A DNA stretch of 64,000 nucleotides from positions 234,272 to 298,271 of the forward strand of contig JAFUWV010000011.1 of NCBI GenBank assembly GCA_017477325.1, written 5' to 3'. The notes below the pieces were generated by a model that did not search any database, was not told where the DNA came from, and saw nothing but the letters and a program-made list of their open reading frames with translations. The DNA is from Paludibacteraceae bacterium. GTDB taxonomy: Bacteria > Bacteroidota > Bacteroidia > Bacteroidales > Paludibacteraceae. The translations under genes and the position numbers were made by a program. Of the stretch, positions 51,211 through 60,172 are shown in pieces; the stretch's first letter is position 1, and each line of letters starts with the position of its first letter.

Positions 51211-53967
51211 ATGATTTCAACCCTGCTTTTAACATTATCTATAACGCTGCGTTGCATACTCCCCACACAGCAAGTAACAACCATTACAAGTGATACACTT
51301 GGTTACATCTGGTATGGTGGCAGTAGCGGACTACAACGTTTCGATGGATACACCTCTGACAAGTTTCTTGATGATGTTCCTTATTATGGTTATATCAATC
51401 ATATATATGCGACTAATACTGATAGCACAACACTCCTCATTTGCACTACTAATGGACTTTACCTGTACAACTATAGTAACAATTCCTTTAGAATTGCTAA
51501 TACCTGTCTGAAAAACATTAACACTACGTCCGTTCTTAAAACTGCCTCAGGCATATACGTTGTCACAACACTTAAAGGTGTTTTTGTTTTTTCACGAGAT
51601 TTCAACCTAATATCTGACGTTCATCCTCATAGTGATTACGTCAACTCTGCTTTTCAAGACAGGCATGGGCATATTTTTCTCGCAACTGACATGGGACTAT
51701 GTTTGTTAGGAAACCCTAACAACGGCTATCTTTGTCAAAAACTGACATCAGGAAGAGTCAGATTTATATATGTTGACAAATACGACAATATATGGCTAAA
51801 CTTGAACGGTAGTATAATGACGGCACCACTACATATATTTCTTCAACAAAAAGAACTGTCATTGAAAACCATCACAACCAATGTGGACATAATCACAGCT
51901 GTCAATATTGACGATTACCTTTGGGTTGCAACTCGTGGACAAGGTATATATAAATATCATTTACAACCACATGCAGAAAAAAAATATGAACACATTCAAA
52001 TCTCTAATGAAGATATGGAGATCAAAAACTCTGTTCTATCGTTATTTGCAGACAAAGAACACAACATCTGGGTAGGAACAATTGATGGCCTTTATCTTAT
52101 CGAAAAACAGAACGATAATTTTAGAATATATAAACATAATAAAGAATATAATAACGGCCTTTCTACCAACATTGTTACTTCTATTTGTATAGATGATACA
52201 GATGATAGCATGTGGATAGGAACTGCTGAGGGTATCAATAGATTATCCACCATACAGCCAGATAGAATAAAACGCTATTATGACAATACCAATAGCACAG
52301 ATTTTGCTCCTAACAATCACATACAGATGATACAGGCATGTAATAAAGATTCTTTTCTTATATCTACAAAAAACCATCTCAGATACTTTTCAAAGAAAAA
52401 AGAGAAGTTCATACATGACAGTCGTCTCGACTCTTTATGCAGTAAATATGGAATGCGGTATGTACGAGACTATTATAAAGATAAAGAACAAAATATCTGG
52501 CTTGCATTCAATGAAGGCGGACTTGCTGTCTGGAAACACGATGACGAACAACTGCATCCACTCCAGTGGAACAACTACAAAAAGGATATCCACCGCACTA
52601 TCTTCCACGATGACTTTGGATATATTTGGATATCTGCAGATACAGAAGGACTCTACAGACTGCGACTAGATTCAACATGCAATTCCGTTGAAGAATCTTA
52701 TCTATATCCAAGAGAACTTTTCAACAACCAATGTATTACAGCGTTTTGCTATAGTTCGCGAAATGTCATATATATTGGAACATTCAGCGGTCTTTTCACT
52801 CTTAATACAGCAGATAGTAGTATCAGTCAATGCCAACTCCCTGCTTCACATGCACAATACTACATTAGCAGTATACTCGAAGACAATCAATACAATATAT
52901 GGGTATCCTCGCTGCAAGGGGTATTTAAAATAGTACCAAATAAGTCATCGTCTTATTTTGAAATAGCACACAATACAGACATCACCAAACTATGGTACAT
53001 TATTGGTCATAACAAAACAACCGATGGTAGACTATGGTGGGGTGGTACAGAAGGCCTTATCTGCTGCAATCCGGAAATCGTTTGCGATGATACCATATAC
53101 CGTAGGCCTCTTATATCCAGAGTGTTCGTGAACAATAAACACATTCAGTTTTTGGGAAGAGATATTAATTATCTTTGTGAACCGTTTATCTTACAACATG
53201 ATCAAAACTTCCTCACTTTCTATTTCTCCACACTTGACTACCCTAATTGCCATAATGTATCATACTCATATCAATTAGAAGGAGTTAACAAACAATTTGT
53301 TATCACCGATGCTACTAGACCATTTGCTGCCTACTCAGATCTTAAACCGGGCAAATATGTTCTACATATAAAAGCTACCAATAGCACTGGACAATGGCTC
53401 AACAACGAAACCATTATCCGCTTTCAAATACTTAGACCTTGGTACAGAAAGTGGTGGGCGTATGTTATCTATATGTGTCTGCTCTCTATCGTCATTTATA
53501 TATTTGTCTTTATGTATAAACTCATACGCAAACTTCGCCGAGGCAACCATAGACTACAACAAACTGTCACCAACATGGCAGGGACACCTAAGGATGTAAA
53601 TATACTCACAAACAATGAAGCATTTATAAATGCAGCACTGGAAATCGTTGAGAAAAATATTGAAAACGAACGCTTCACTGTTGAACAACTTGCATCAGAA
53701 CTCTGCGTATCCACCTCGGGGCTATATAGACGGCTACAACAGCTCACTCAACTCTCACCTGTTGAGTATATACGTTTTGTCAGAATGAAGCGAGCCGCGC
53801 AACTACTTAAAACTCAACGATATAAGGTGTATGAAGTATGTGAAATGGTAGGATTCTCTGACCAAAGATATTTTTCTTCCTGCTTTAAAAAACAATTCGG
53901 AGTTACACCGAAATATTACTCTCTACATCATTCAGAAGAAGCAGAAAAATCTCAGCAAAACGAATAA
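51211..53967 (+). CDS. Membrane-spanning propeller sensor fused to AraC HTH (HTCS-like, no kinase or receiver)
   Basis: 918 residues from the ATG at 51211 (hydrophobic MISTLLLTLSITLRCILPTQ). Reg_prop propeller blades follow (DTLGYIWYGGSSGLQRFDGY, DKYDNIWLNLNG, DKEHNIWVGTIDGLYLIEKQ, DDSMWIGTAEGINRL and more), then a Y_Y_Y-type domain (SYSYQLEGVNKQFVITDATR) and one membrane helix (WWAYVIYMCLLSIVIYIFVF). Next comes a C-terminal AraC HTH (FTVEQLASELCVSTSGLYRR, YKVYEVCEMVGFSDQRYFSS). Classical hybrid two-component systems carry HisKA, HATPase and receiver domains between membrane and HTH; none fit in the roughly 60 residues here. It probably senses a periplasmic oligosaccharide and binds DNA directly, controlling the adjacent PUL. 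A longer start at 51103 is possible. Confidence 0.85.
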   Translation: MISTLLLTLSITLRCILPTQQVTTITSDTLGYIWYGGSSGLQRFDGYTSDKFLDDVPYYGYINHIYATNTDSTTLLICTTNGLYLYNYSNNSFRIANTCLKNINTTSVLKTASGIYVVTTLKGVFVFSRDFNLISDVHPHSDYVNSAFQDRHGHIFLATDMGLCLLGNPNNGYLCQKLTSGRVRFIYVDKYDNIWLNLNGSIMTAPLHIFLQQKELSLKTITTNVDIITAVNIDDYLWVATRGQGIYKYHLQPHAEKKYEHIQISNEDMEIKNSVLSLFADKEHNIWVGTIDGLYLIEKQNDNFRIYKHNKEYNNGLSTNIVTSICIDDTDDSMWIGTAEGINRLSTIQPDRIKRYYDNTNSTDFAPNNHIQMIQACNKDSFLISTKNHLRYFSKKKEKFIHDSRLDSLCSKYGMRYVRDYYKDKEQNIWLAFNEGGLAVWKHDDEQLHPLQWNNYKKDIHRTIFHDDFGYIWISADTEGLYRLRLDSTCNSVEESYLYPRELFNNQCITAFCYSSRNVIYIGTFSGLFTLNTADSSISQCQLPASHAQYYISSILEDNQYNIWVSSLQGVFKIVPNKSSSYFEIAHNTDITKLWYIIGHNKTTDGRLWWGGTEGLICCNPEIVCDDTIYRRPLISRVFVNNKHIQFLGRDINYLCEPFILQHDQNFLTFYFSTLDYPNCHNVSYSYQLEGVNKQFVITDATRPFAAYSDLKPGKYVLHIKATNSTGQWLNNETIIRFQILRPWYRKWWAYVIYMCLLSIVIYIFVFMYKLIRKLRRGNHRLQQTVTNMAGTPKDVNILTNNEAFINAALEIVEKNIENERFTVEQLASELCVSTSGLYRRLQQLTQLSPVEYIRFVRMKRAAQLLKTQRYKVYEVCEMVGFSDQRYFSSCFKKQFGVTPKYYSLHHSEEAEKSQQNE

Positions 53968-53978
53968 ATCTACAAAGA

Positions 53979-54010
53979 ATTGTATATTCCAATCAAAAGT
54001 ACTACCTTTG
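53979..54010 (+). promoter_or_regulatory. Promoter of the FNT-like gene
   Basis: ATTG (53979-53982), 20 bp, then TACCTTTG (54003-54010). The leader to the ATG is about 31 nt. Confidence 0.75.
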
Positions 54011-54041
54011 TCCGTTGTTTCATCTTTAAGGTATTTCCGGT

Positions 54042-54656
54042 ATGAAAAAGACTGACATCTTCCGCTCTGCCATCTTTGCGGGCATCTGTATCGGTGTTGC
54101 CGGATTCGGCTATCTCGTCAATCCAACCATCGGCATGTTTCTCTTCATCTTCGGACTTGCAACCGTAGTCCAGTACCGTCTGAAACTCTTCACCGGTACA
54201 GCCGGCTGGGTGGAGAACCGGAGCGACATGCTCGACCTTCTCATCATCTTGCTTGGCAATATGCTTGGCTGCCTGCTGGTCAGTCTGCTTGCACGTTGCT
54301 CGGCTCAGAACCTTACTGCCGCAGCAGAAACCGTATTGGACAAACGCCTTGCCAACGGCTGGTGGCGTAGCGGATTGCTATCCGTCGGCTGCGGATTTCT
54401 CATGACCACTGCTGTCAACTTCGCTCGCAAATCCAAGCAGTTTGGCGATTGGGTACCATTGCTTCTCGCCGTGCCCCTCTTCATACACTGCGGTTTCCCG
54501 CACTGCATTGCCGATACCTTCTATTATATGACCTGCTCGCCGCAAACGCTGTTTGCCCAACCGCTTTTCTGGTTACTCTATCCTGCCATCATCATCGGCA
54601 ACTTCCTCGGTTGCAACCTGTATAAAGTGTTCCTCCGAAAGCAATACAGAGAGTAA
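54042..54656 (+). CDS. FNT-like (formate/nitrite transporter-type) membrane protein, short
   Basis: 204 residues with about six hydrophobic segments (SAIFAGICIGVAGFGYLV, IGMFLFIFGLATVVQY, LLIILLGNMLGCLLVSLLA, SGLLSVGCGFLMTTAVNFA, WVPLLLAVPLFIHCGFPHCI, FWLLYPAIIIGNFLGCNLYK). KLFTGTAGW and LLGNMLGC echo formate/nitrite channel elements, but typical members are about 270-280 residues, so this is a short relative. Inner membrane. Own promoter and a strong terminator make it a single-gene unit. Substrate uncertain. Confidence 0.65.
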   Translation: MKKTDIFRSAIFAGICIGVAGFGYLVNPTIGMFLFIFGLATVVQYRLKLFTGTAGWVENRSDMLDLLIILLGNMLGCLLVSLLARCSAQNLTAAAETVLDKRLANGWWRSGLLSVGCGFLMTTAVNFARKSKQFGDWVPLLLAVPLFIHCGFPHCIADTFYYMTCSPQTLFAQPLFWLLYPAIIIGNFLGCNLYKVFLRKQYRE

Positions 54657-54676
54657 TCTTTTAATGCCTCACTCAC

Positions 54677-54711
54677 AAGCTGCGCGACTAACAGGGTTAA
54701 TCGCGCAGCTT
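54677..54711 (+). terminator. Strong terminator of the FNT-like gene
   Basis: AAGCTGCGCGA (54677-54687) and TCGCGCAGCTT (54701-54711) form a perfect 11-bp stem followed by TTATTTTATTAT, 20 bp beyond the stop codon. Confidence 0.9.
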
Positions 54712-54761
54712 TTATTTTATTATAAGGTATTCTCTCTACCTGTGACGGTAATGGTTGATGC

Positions 54762-57700
54762 TTATTTGCCCGTCTGTACTCCCTGCAGGTTATACTGTCT
54801 GCCGTCAGGAAGCACGATGCGTATCTCGCCATCAGGCAGCAGCACTTTCTGTGCATGTTTCTTGCTCTTTGCTCCTAGCTCCGACATCACATCCTCTACA
54901 CCGTCCGGTATCTCGCTTGCCGGAACGTCGCGCACGAGGCGGACCGAGCAACCACCGTCTTTCACAGGCACACCCGTAATAGTGGCACCGCCTTCAAATT
55001 CCATAACTGCGTTTGCTATTGCCACACCAATGAAATAAGCATCTCCGTCCTCTAAATAGGAAGAAGTGAAGTACATTCCATACTGCCCGACCATCATTAT
55101 CTGCGCTCCTTCTCCCATATCCACACGTGCACCGCCCGCCGGCAGGAACACTACGCCCGATTGTTGCAGGATTTTCCAATAGTCAGATTTGTACTTATTG
55201 GTGACATAATCATCTGTTTGTAACGGCAGGAACTTGACATTCTCTTTTGCCAACTCTCCCGGCATCACCCAGCCATCAGGCATAAGGAAGAAACCTTGTT
55301 CGCCATCGGCAGTTCCAACACCATGCAGTTGGCGGCCGTAATAAACAGGATTTGCAGTGTAGCAACGCTCATATAGCAGATAATCCCATTCCTCGACTGT
55401 AAGCATACGCCATAATCCTGGTTCGTTGCCGCCGTTACTGATAGCGTTATACTTGCCCCAATCGTAGTTCGTGCCGGCAATATCTTCTTCTATTGGCGTT
55501 TGTGCGGCAAGCCACGGATAATGGTTGTCATAACCGCTTGCGCCCCAAAGGAATATATCTATCGGTTTGTCATAATCTTCTGCTGCCAGAATATTCTTGC
55601 TTCCTATATACTCTGTCTGCTCAGCCGCAAACTGCCATGTACCTTGCGCCGTGCCTTCTGCAGTCTTGTGTGTCTTGCCGTCACCGGCGATATATTGCAG
55701 GTTACCTTTCGAGAACTGCACGCGGACAGGTTTGCCCTCACTATCTTCACCCACGGTGAATAAACCGCCGATAGCACCTTCAGCCGACGTTTGCGCTGTT
55801 TTCGGACGGAAGTACGCTTTGACAGTAGTGTTGCCTGTCACTCTCGGCACAATCCAGTCGTCCTCTTCTTCGTCAAAATAAGGCTCTGTATAGCCTTCCC
55901 AGTGGTCAAACTCATAGCCGATATTCGGATGGGCGGTCAGCATCAGCCACAGTCCTTCGTTCACTTCAGTTGGGGCAGACAGATAATACTCATCTCCCGG
56001 CTCGCCGTTGAACAGGGTTATCACACCATTGCCGTCATCTTGGAGTGTGAGCATGTATTTCTTAGGTTCTTTGAAGTAACCAATAATGTTAGTATCGGAT
56101 GTCAGAACCAACTCCTGCATGTCTCTGGTTGACTCTATATTACTCCAGCCGGCAAATATAAAGTCAGGACTGGTCTGATGTGCCACGAACCGCAGTTTGG
56201 CACCCGCCTCCACATAATCGCCGTTATTTACCACTCTGTATGGTTCCACCACGCAGCAAGTCACATCACCGCCTATAAATCTTGCAGGCATTCTGTCCGC
56301 CTCTCCTGCCACACGCCGCGGCGCAGGAGAGATTGTAGGATACATTTCAGCACTAAACGTTACCTTAAATTTGGGTAACTCTTGAAAATAGCAAGTGACC
56401 GTTTCGTCTTCAGTAACCGTCAGTTCGGCGATATCCGGATTTGTATCATAATCTACAACCAAGTTTGGCGAGCCTGTCCAGCGATTTACTCCCCAACCTT
56501 CAATAGGAATAGCCTTAAAGGTAAGTTTTGTACCACTCAAAACTTCCTCCAAATCAACACCCTCTGTTATGCATACTATCTCTCCTCCGTATTGAGGCTG
56601 AATCTCAACTGCATACGTGTTGTATTTCTTAAACACAGGTGTAACTACATAATCATAGGTGATAGGCTGTTGAGTTGTCGGTGAAGTTGGTGACCTATAG
56701 GCGCTTGATGGGGTCCACCTGATAAAGCGATAACCATCGTCAGGTACAGCAGTAAACGTGAGCACAGTACCATCAGGTACAGCCAACAACTCTTCAGCTG
56801 TAAGTTCCACACCGGTAGAAGCATACGAGACAGTAGCATGTCCCCCCCTTACTTCTGCAATTGTTATCTTCCACACTTTTTTGAATGTGGCTTTAAACTC
56901 CAAGTCCACCATAGTGATAGGAGTATTGAAACTGCTTTCCGTGTACGAGTCAGACCAAGGCCAGCTCCATTCAACGAATGTCCATCCTTCGTCGGGCACA
57001 GCTGTAACAGTCACCCATGTCTCATCCGGTACAGCCGCCAGTTCCTCAGCAGTCAGTTCGTGGTCTGTGTCTTTGTATTTGACGGACACATGCCCTCCTT
57101 CGCATGCTGGGAGCGTGATTTTCCATGTCTTTCTGAATACTGCAGTAACAGTAGTGTCGCTGTTAACCGTGAGTCCTGTCTCAGGGTTGTAGCCGATCCA
57201 TGAATCGAAGATATATCCCTCATCTGGCGTGGCAGTCAGGTGGATAGTAGTCCCTTCTTCCACAGCGGTCAGGTCAATGTCCGTTTCTTGCACGGCAACC
57301 GTACCTCCTTGCTCAAAACTCGAGTTCCACTGCTTTATGTTAAGTGTCACTTTGTATTTCGGCACATCACGTACCAGACGCACCGCAAAACCGTGCTGGC
57401 GCAAAGTCGGGCTTACCACCGCCGTAGTCTCTGTAATTTCCACTTTGTATGCATTGTTCTTGCCGTCTGCTGTTGAAGACCAATAGTAACCTTCCGAGTC
57501 AAGCAGAGAAACGGTATGACCATTAATACGAATACCCGAGCACGGCAGAAATACGGCACCGGCTGCCTCCATCATTGCCCAACCTATTGTGCTGTAATTA
57601 TTCGATGTCCAGTTGTTGGGCGTGGCAGTGAAACTGAGACTGCTCGGAGTAGTCCACTTGTCAGGCAGAAGTATATAGCCATGCTTCCCGTCCACTGTTG

Positions 57701-58172
57701 CCTGACCGCGCAATTGGGTAGCATTCGCTCTGGTGTTGAACAGATAATCCCACTCCTCATAAGTCAGCGTCCGCCACTGTCCGGGAATATCAGCCTCAAC
57801 CATCGCACCCCAGTCATACTTGGTGCCTGCGATATTGCTCTTGCCCTCGTTGTCAGGATTGCCGTAGTTGGTCGAAGTAGTACTGGTCATATACGGCTCC
57901 TTGCCATTGTATCCGCTTGTTCCCCAGCCGAAAAGGTCTATCATTCCTTCATAACTGCTACTGATATTGCTGTTGTCGGCACCTATGTAATCATACTGAT
58001 GGTCAGCTAGGTCCCAATAAGCATAGTATGCGTTGTACTGCAAGTTGCCGGATGCAAACTGCACTTGCTTGCCTTCGGCATTGACGGTGAACTTACCCGC
58101 GAGTGCACCTGCAGTGGCATTGACTATGCTAACCGCCACAAGTGCTGCTAATAAAAATAATTTCCTCTTCAT
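54762..58172 (-). CDS. Large secreted protein: two Fib_succ_major-like domains flanking six InlB-type repeats
   Basis: 1136 residues. Signal peptide MKRKLFLLAALVAVSIVNAT. The first Fib_succ_major-like domain (residues 30-275) has VQFASGNLQYNA, WRTLTYEEWDYLFNTRA, GAVFLPCSG and GYYWSSTADG. About six repeats of roughly 75-90 residues follow, each ending in a GW/RW element (TATPDEGYIFDSWIGYNP, TAVPDEGWTFVEWSWPW, TAVPDDGYRFIRWTPSS, and others). A second domain of the first kind (about 815-1090) has VQFSKGNLQYIAG, WRMLTVEEWDYLLYERC and GVVFLPAGGAR. The tail VLPDGRQYNLQGVQTGK looks like a reduced sorting motif. It is probably a long surface adhesin or matrix protein. The promoter has the shared dyad at 58319. 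Confidence 0.8.
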   Translation of the reverse strand: MKRKLFLLAALVAVSIVNATAGALAGKFTVNAEGKQVQFASGNLQYNAYYAYWDLADHQYDYIGADNSNISSSYEGMIDLFGWGTSGYNGKEPYMTSTTSTNYGNPDNEGKSNIAGTKYDWGAMVEADIPGQWRTLTYEEWDYLFNTRANATQLRGQATVDGKHGYILLPDKWTTPSSLSFTATPNNWTSNNYSTIGWAMMEAAGAVFLPCSGIRINGHTVSLLDSEGYYWSSTADGKNNAYKVEITETTAVVSPTLRQHGFAVRLVRDVPKYKVTLNIKQWNSSFEQGGTVAVQETDIDLTAVEEGTTIHLTATPDEGYIFDSWIGYNPETGLTVNSDTTVTAVFRKTWKITLPACEGGHVSVKYKDTDHELTAEELAAVPDETWVTVTAVPDEGWTFVEWSWPWSDSYTESSFNTPITMVDLEFKATFKKVWKITIAEVRGGHATVSYASTGVELTAEELLAVPDGTVLTFTAVPDDGYRFIRWTPSSAYRSPTSPTTQQPITYDYVVTPVFKKYNTYAVEIQPQYGGEIVCITEGVDLEEVLSGTKLTFKAIPIEGWGVNRWTGSPNLVVDYDTNPDIAELTVTEDETVTCYFQELPKFKVTFSAEMYPTISPAPRRVAGEADRMPARFIGGDVTCCVVEPYRVVNNGDYVEAGAKLRFVAHQTSPDFIFAGWSNIESTRDMQELVLTSDTNIIGYFKEPKKYMLTLQDDGNGVITLFNGEPGDEYYLSAPTEVNEGLWLMLTAHPNIGYEFDHWEGYTEPYFDEEEDDWIVPRVTGNTTVKAYFRPKTAQTSAEGAIGGLFTVGEDSEGKPVRVQFSKGNLQYIAGDGKTHKTAEGTAQGTWQFAAEQTEYIGSKNILAAEDYDKPIDIFLWGASGYDNHYPWLAAQTPIEEDIAGTNYDWGKYNAISNGGNEPGLWRMLTVEEWDYLLYERCYTANPVYYGRQLHGVGTADGEQGFFLMPDGWVMPGELAKENVKFLPLQTDDYVTNKYKSDYWKILQQSGVVFLPAGGARVDMGEGAQIMMVGQYGMYFTSSYLEDGDAYFIGVAIANAVMEFEGGATITGVPVKDGGCSVRLVRDVPASEIPDGVEDVMSELGAKSKKHAQKVLLPDGEIRIVLPDGRQYNLQGVQTGK

Positions 58173-58288
58173 CGTAGTTGATTTTTTATGTTTGTATTCT
58201 TATATTTATTTATCTTTTCCCGCCTCCGTGAATCTTAAATGCACCACAATATCGCCACTCTGTGGTGAACCCCTGTTCTTCACCTGTG

Positions 58289-58296
58289 CAAAAGTA
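58289..58296 (-). promoter_or_regulatory. -7 element of the large repeat-protein gene
   Basis: TACTTTTG followed by CA on the minus strand, 116 bp upstream of the start. No -33 box; the dyad at 58319-58335 lies 22 bp upstream instead. Confidence 0.65.
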
Positions 58297-58318
58297 CGAC
58301 AATTCCGCTATACGCCAC

Positions 58319-58335
58319 TTGTCATTTTCGGACAA
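58319..58335. promoter_or_regulatory. Predicted operator, dyad TTGTC-N7-GACAA (copy 1)
   Basis: TTGTC-ATTTTCG-GACAA, a perfect 5+5 inverted repeat. It occupies the -33 to -50 zone of the promoter, exactly 22 bp from the -7 element, the same arrangement as at 60115-60131. This suggests an activator site. Confidence 0.6.
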
Positions 58336-58370
58336 AAAGCCGTCATGTCTTGTAATTATACGCCTTTTTA

Positions 58371-58404
58371 ACATCAATCGCAGGCCGTAGCCTGCGATTG
58401 ATGT
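58371..58404. terminator. Hairpin downstream of the Big_2/BACON protein gene
   Basis: ACATCAATCGCAGGC (58371-58385) and GCCTGCGATTGATGT (58390-58404) form a perfect 15-bp stem with a 4-nt loop. It lies 29 bp after the stop of the minus-strand gene. The T tract is weak on the minus strand and better on the plus strand. Confidence 0.75.
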
Positions 58405-58432
58405 ATTTATTTGTATATTTCACTCTGTATTT

Positions 58433-60016
58433 TTAGGATGCATTCTTTACGAGGCGTACTCCGTTTCCGTAACTCCTGTAAGTTCCGAACATCACCTTGT
58501 TTTCACTCGGATCTACCAAGAAATACCAGGCAAGTTGTGTGCTTTCATGTGGTGTTGAAGACCAGTAGCGGCAAGAACTCAGAGACAATATGTTAGGCTT
58601 GTAAGTTGAAGGGTCGTAGCTTCTATAACCGTTAGCCGGTAGGAACACGGCACCTGCATCCTGCAAAGCTGACCACTGATCTATTGTGTAGTCATTGATG
58701 GTAAATGCAGTTGCGCTATAGTCAAAACTTATTCCCGTCGGTTTCACAAATTCATCCGGCAGAAAAATATAGCCTTTCACTCCGTTCACCTGTGCATAAC
58801 CACGCAAGGTATTTGCCTGCGAACGTTTCGAGTACAGATATTCCCACTCATCTTTGGTAAGCGTCCTCCAAGGATTACCGCTGCTAGGAATATTTACTCC
58901 CCAATCGGTAAAATTCTGATGAAATTTGCCACTTGTTGATTGCGCATTATAGTATGCAAGGTCATCGCCTTTCCCCCATTCAAACAAATCTATCCAGCCT
59001 GAATAGGTATCAGAAACGGCTTCGTTGCCCGCACCGATAGCATCATACTGATTCGTGGCAAAACGTGCAGTCTTCGTGCTTGGTTGGTACTGCAGATTTC
59101 CCGATGAGAACGTAACTTTTGTCGTGCTGCTTACGGTGAACAGGAAAGGTTTGCCTTCGCGCATAACCTGAAGAGTAGCCGAGTTTTCAGTGTTGTTAAA
59201 TTGCACAATTGCCGACTTTGAAGGACCTGCCGAAGTGCCTGCCTGCACGGTTACCGTAAGTACTGCGTTACCTTCGCCCGAAGTGGGTGAGATGGTGAAC
59301 CAGTCTGCATCGTACGTAAGGCTCCATGCCGTAGGACTCATCAGTTGCACCTGCTCAGTGCCGCCATCTGCTGTAAATGTCAGCGACGACGGATTAAGCG
59401 TGATTTCGTTGGTATATTTGATAACCGAAATCGCACAGCTGGCAGACAACTCGCCGCATTTGGCAGTGATAGTGGCATTGCCTTCGCTTATAGCCTGAAC
59501 TAATCCTTCACTCACTGTCGCAACCGTCTCGTCAGTTGATGACCAGACTATCTCTTCTGCAAAACGCTCGGATTCTTCCGGTTCGTAACTTACAATAAGG
59601 TTGAACGACTGACCTTCTTGCAGTTCCATTGATGCAGCATTCAGACTGATAGCCTCCACAACGACCGGCTCCGGCTCAGGCACCACATCCACTTTGCACT
59701 CTGCAGTGAATTTGCCGCAAGTGGCAATAATGGTGGCACTGCCTTCTTCCACACCCGTCACCTTACCTGTATCACTCACTTTGGCTACTTTGGGTTTAGT
59801 CGATTCCCAAGTAACTTCAGGAGCGAGGTCTTCAGCCTCTTCCGGTTCATACCACACCTTGAGTTGGAAATCCTGCCCTACTTCAATTTCAATCTTACTT
59901 TTGCTCAGACCTATGCCGGTCAGTTCCTTCACTTCTTCTGTCGGATTCGAGCTGCAACCCGCTGCCATCAGCAGCACGGCTACCGAATATAGCAGATTAT
60001 GAATCTTTGTTTTCAT
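58433..60016 (-). CDS. Surface lipoprotein: two Big_2 domains, BACON and a Fib_succ_major-like domain
   Basis: 527 residues. Lipoprotein signal (YSVAVLLMAAGCSSNP). Two Ig-like Big_2 domains follow (KSKIEIEVGQDFQLKVWYEP to KFTAECKVDV; NAASMELQEGQSFNLIVSYE to GELSASCAIS). A BACON domain is next (LNPSSLTFTADGGTEQVQL, WFTISPTSGEGNAVLTVTV), then a C-terminal Fib_succ_major-like domain (VTFSSGNLQYQPS, WRTLTKDEWEYLYSKRSQ, GAVFLPANGYR, CRYWSSTPHES). BACON domains often mediate carbohydrate or mucin contact, and the stacked Ig domains act as a stalk from the outer membrane. It resembles the neighbouring 1136-residue protein in its last domain and shares the TTGTC-N7-GACAA promoter dyad with it. Confidence 0.85.
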   Translation of the reverse strand: MKTKIHNLLYSVAVLLMAAGCSSNPTEEVKELTGIGLSKSKIEIEVGQDFQLKVWYEPEEAEDLAPEVTWESTKPKVAKVSDTGKVTGVEEGSATIIATCGKFTAECKVDVVPEPEPVVVEAISLNAASMELQEGQSFNLIVSYEPEESERFAEEIVWSSTDETVATVSEGLVQAISEGNATITAKCGELSASCAISVIKYTNEITLNPSSLTFTADGGTEQVQLMSPTAWSLTYDADWFTISPTSGEGNAVLTVTVQAGTSAGPSKSAIVQFNNTENSATLQVMREGKPFLFTVSSTTKVTFSSGNLQYQPSTKTARFATNQYDAIGAGNEAVSDTYSGWIDLFEWGKGDDLAYYNAQSTSGKFHQNFTDWGVNIPSSGNPWRTLTKDEWEYLYSKRSQANTLRGYAQVNGVKGYIFLPDEFVKPTGISFDYSATAFTINDYTIDQWSALQDAGAVFLPANGYRSYDPSTYKPNILSLSSCRYWSSTPHESTQLAWYFLVDPSENKVMFGTYRSYGNGVRLVKNAS

Positions 60017-60084
60017 AATATTTTGCTTTTTGTATTATCTATTATCTTTATTGCACGCAGAAAAATACGTTCTTTTTCATGTTG

Positions 60085-60092
60085 CAAAGATA
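60085..60092 (-). promoter_or_regulatory. -7 element of the Big_2/BACON protein gene
   Basis: TATCTTTG within TTGCAGTATCTTTGCA on the minus strand, 68 bp upstream of the start. The same extended core occurs in the eno and cysK promoters, but there is no -33 box. Confidence 0.65.
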
Positions 60093-60114
60093 CTGCAACC
60101 GCAGCACTGCTGCC

Positions 60115-60131
60115 TTGTCAATAACGGACAA
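60115..60131. promoter_or_regulatory. Predicted operator, dyad TTGTC-N7-GACAA (copy 2)
   Basis: TTGTC-AATAACG-GACAA, again exactly 22 bp from the -7 element. It lies between the regulated gene and the TPR-AraC regulator gene that ends at 60173. Confidence 0.6.
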
Positions 60132-60145
60132 AATCGTACCTTAAC

Positions 60146-60162
60146 TTGTATTTTCAGGACAA
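60146..60162. promoter_or_regulatory. Degenerate third copy of the dyad
   Basis: TTGTA-TTTTCAG-GACAA, differing from the dyad in one half-site base. It begins 31 bp from the start of copy 2, about three helical turns, so it may allow cooperative binding. Confidence 0.45.
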
Positions 60163-60172
60163 AAATCTCTTT

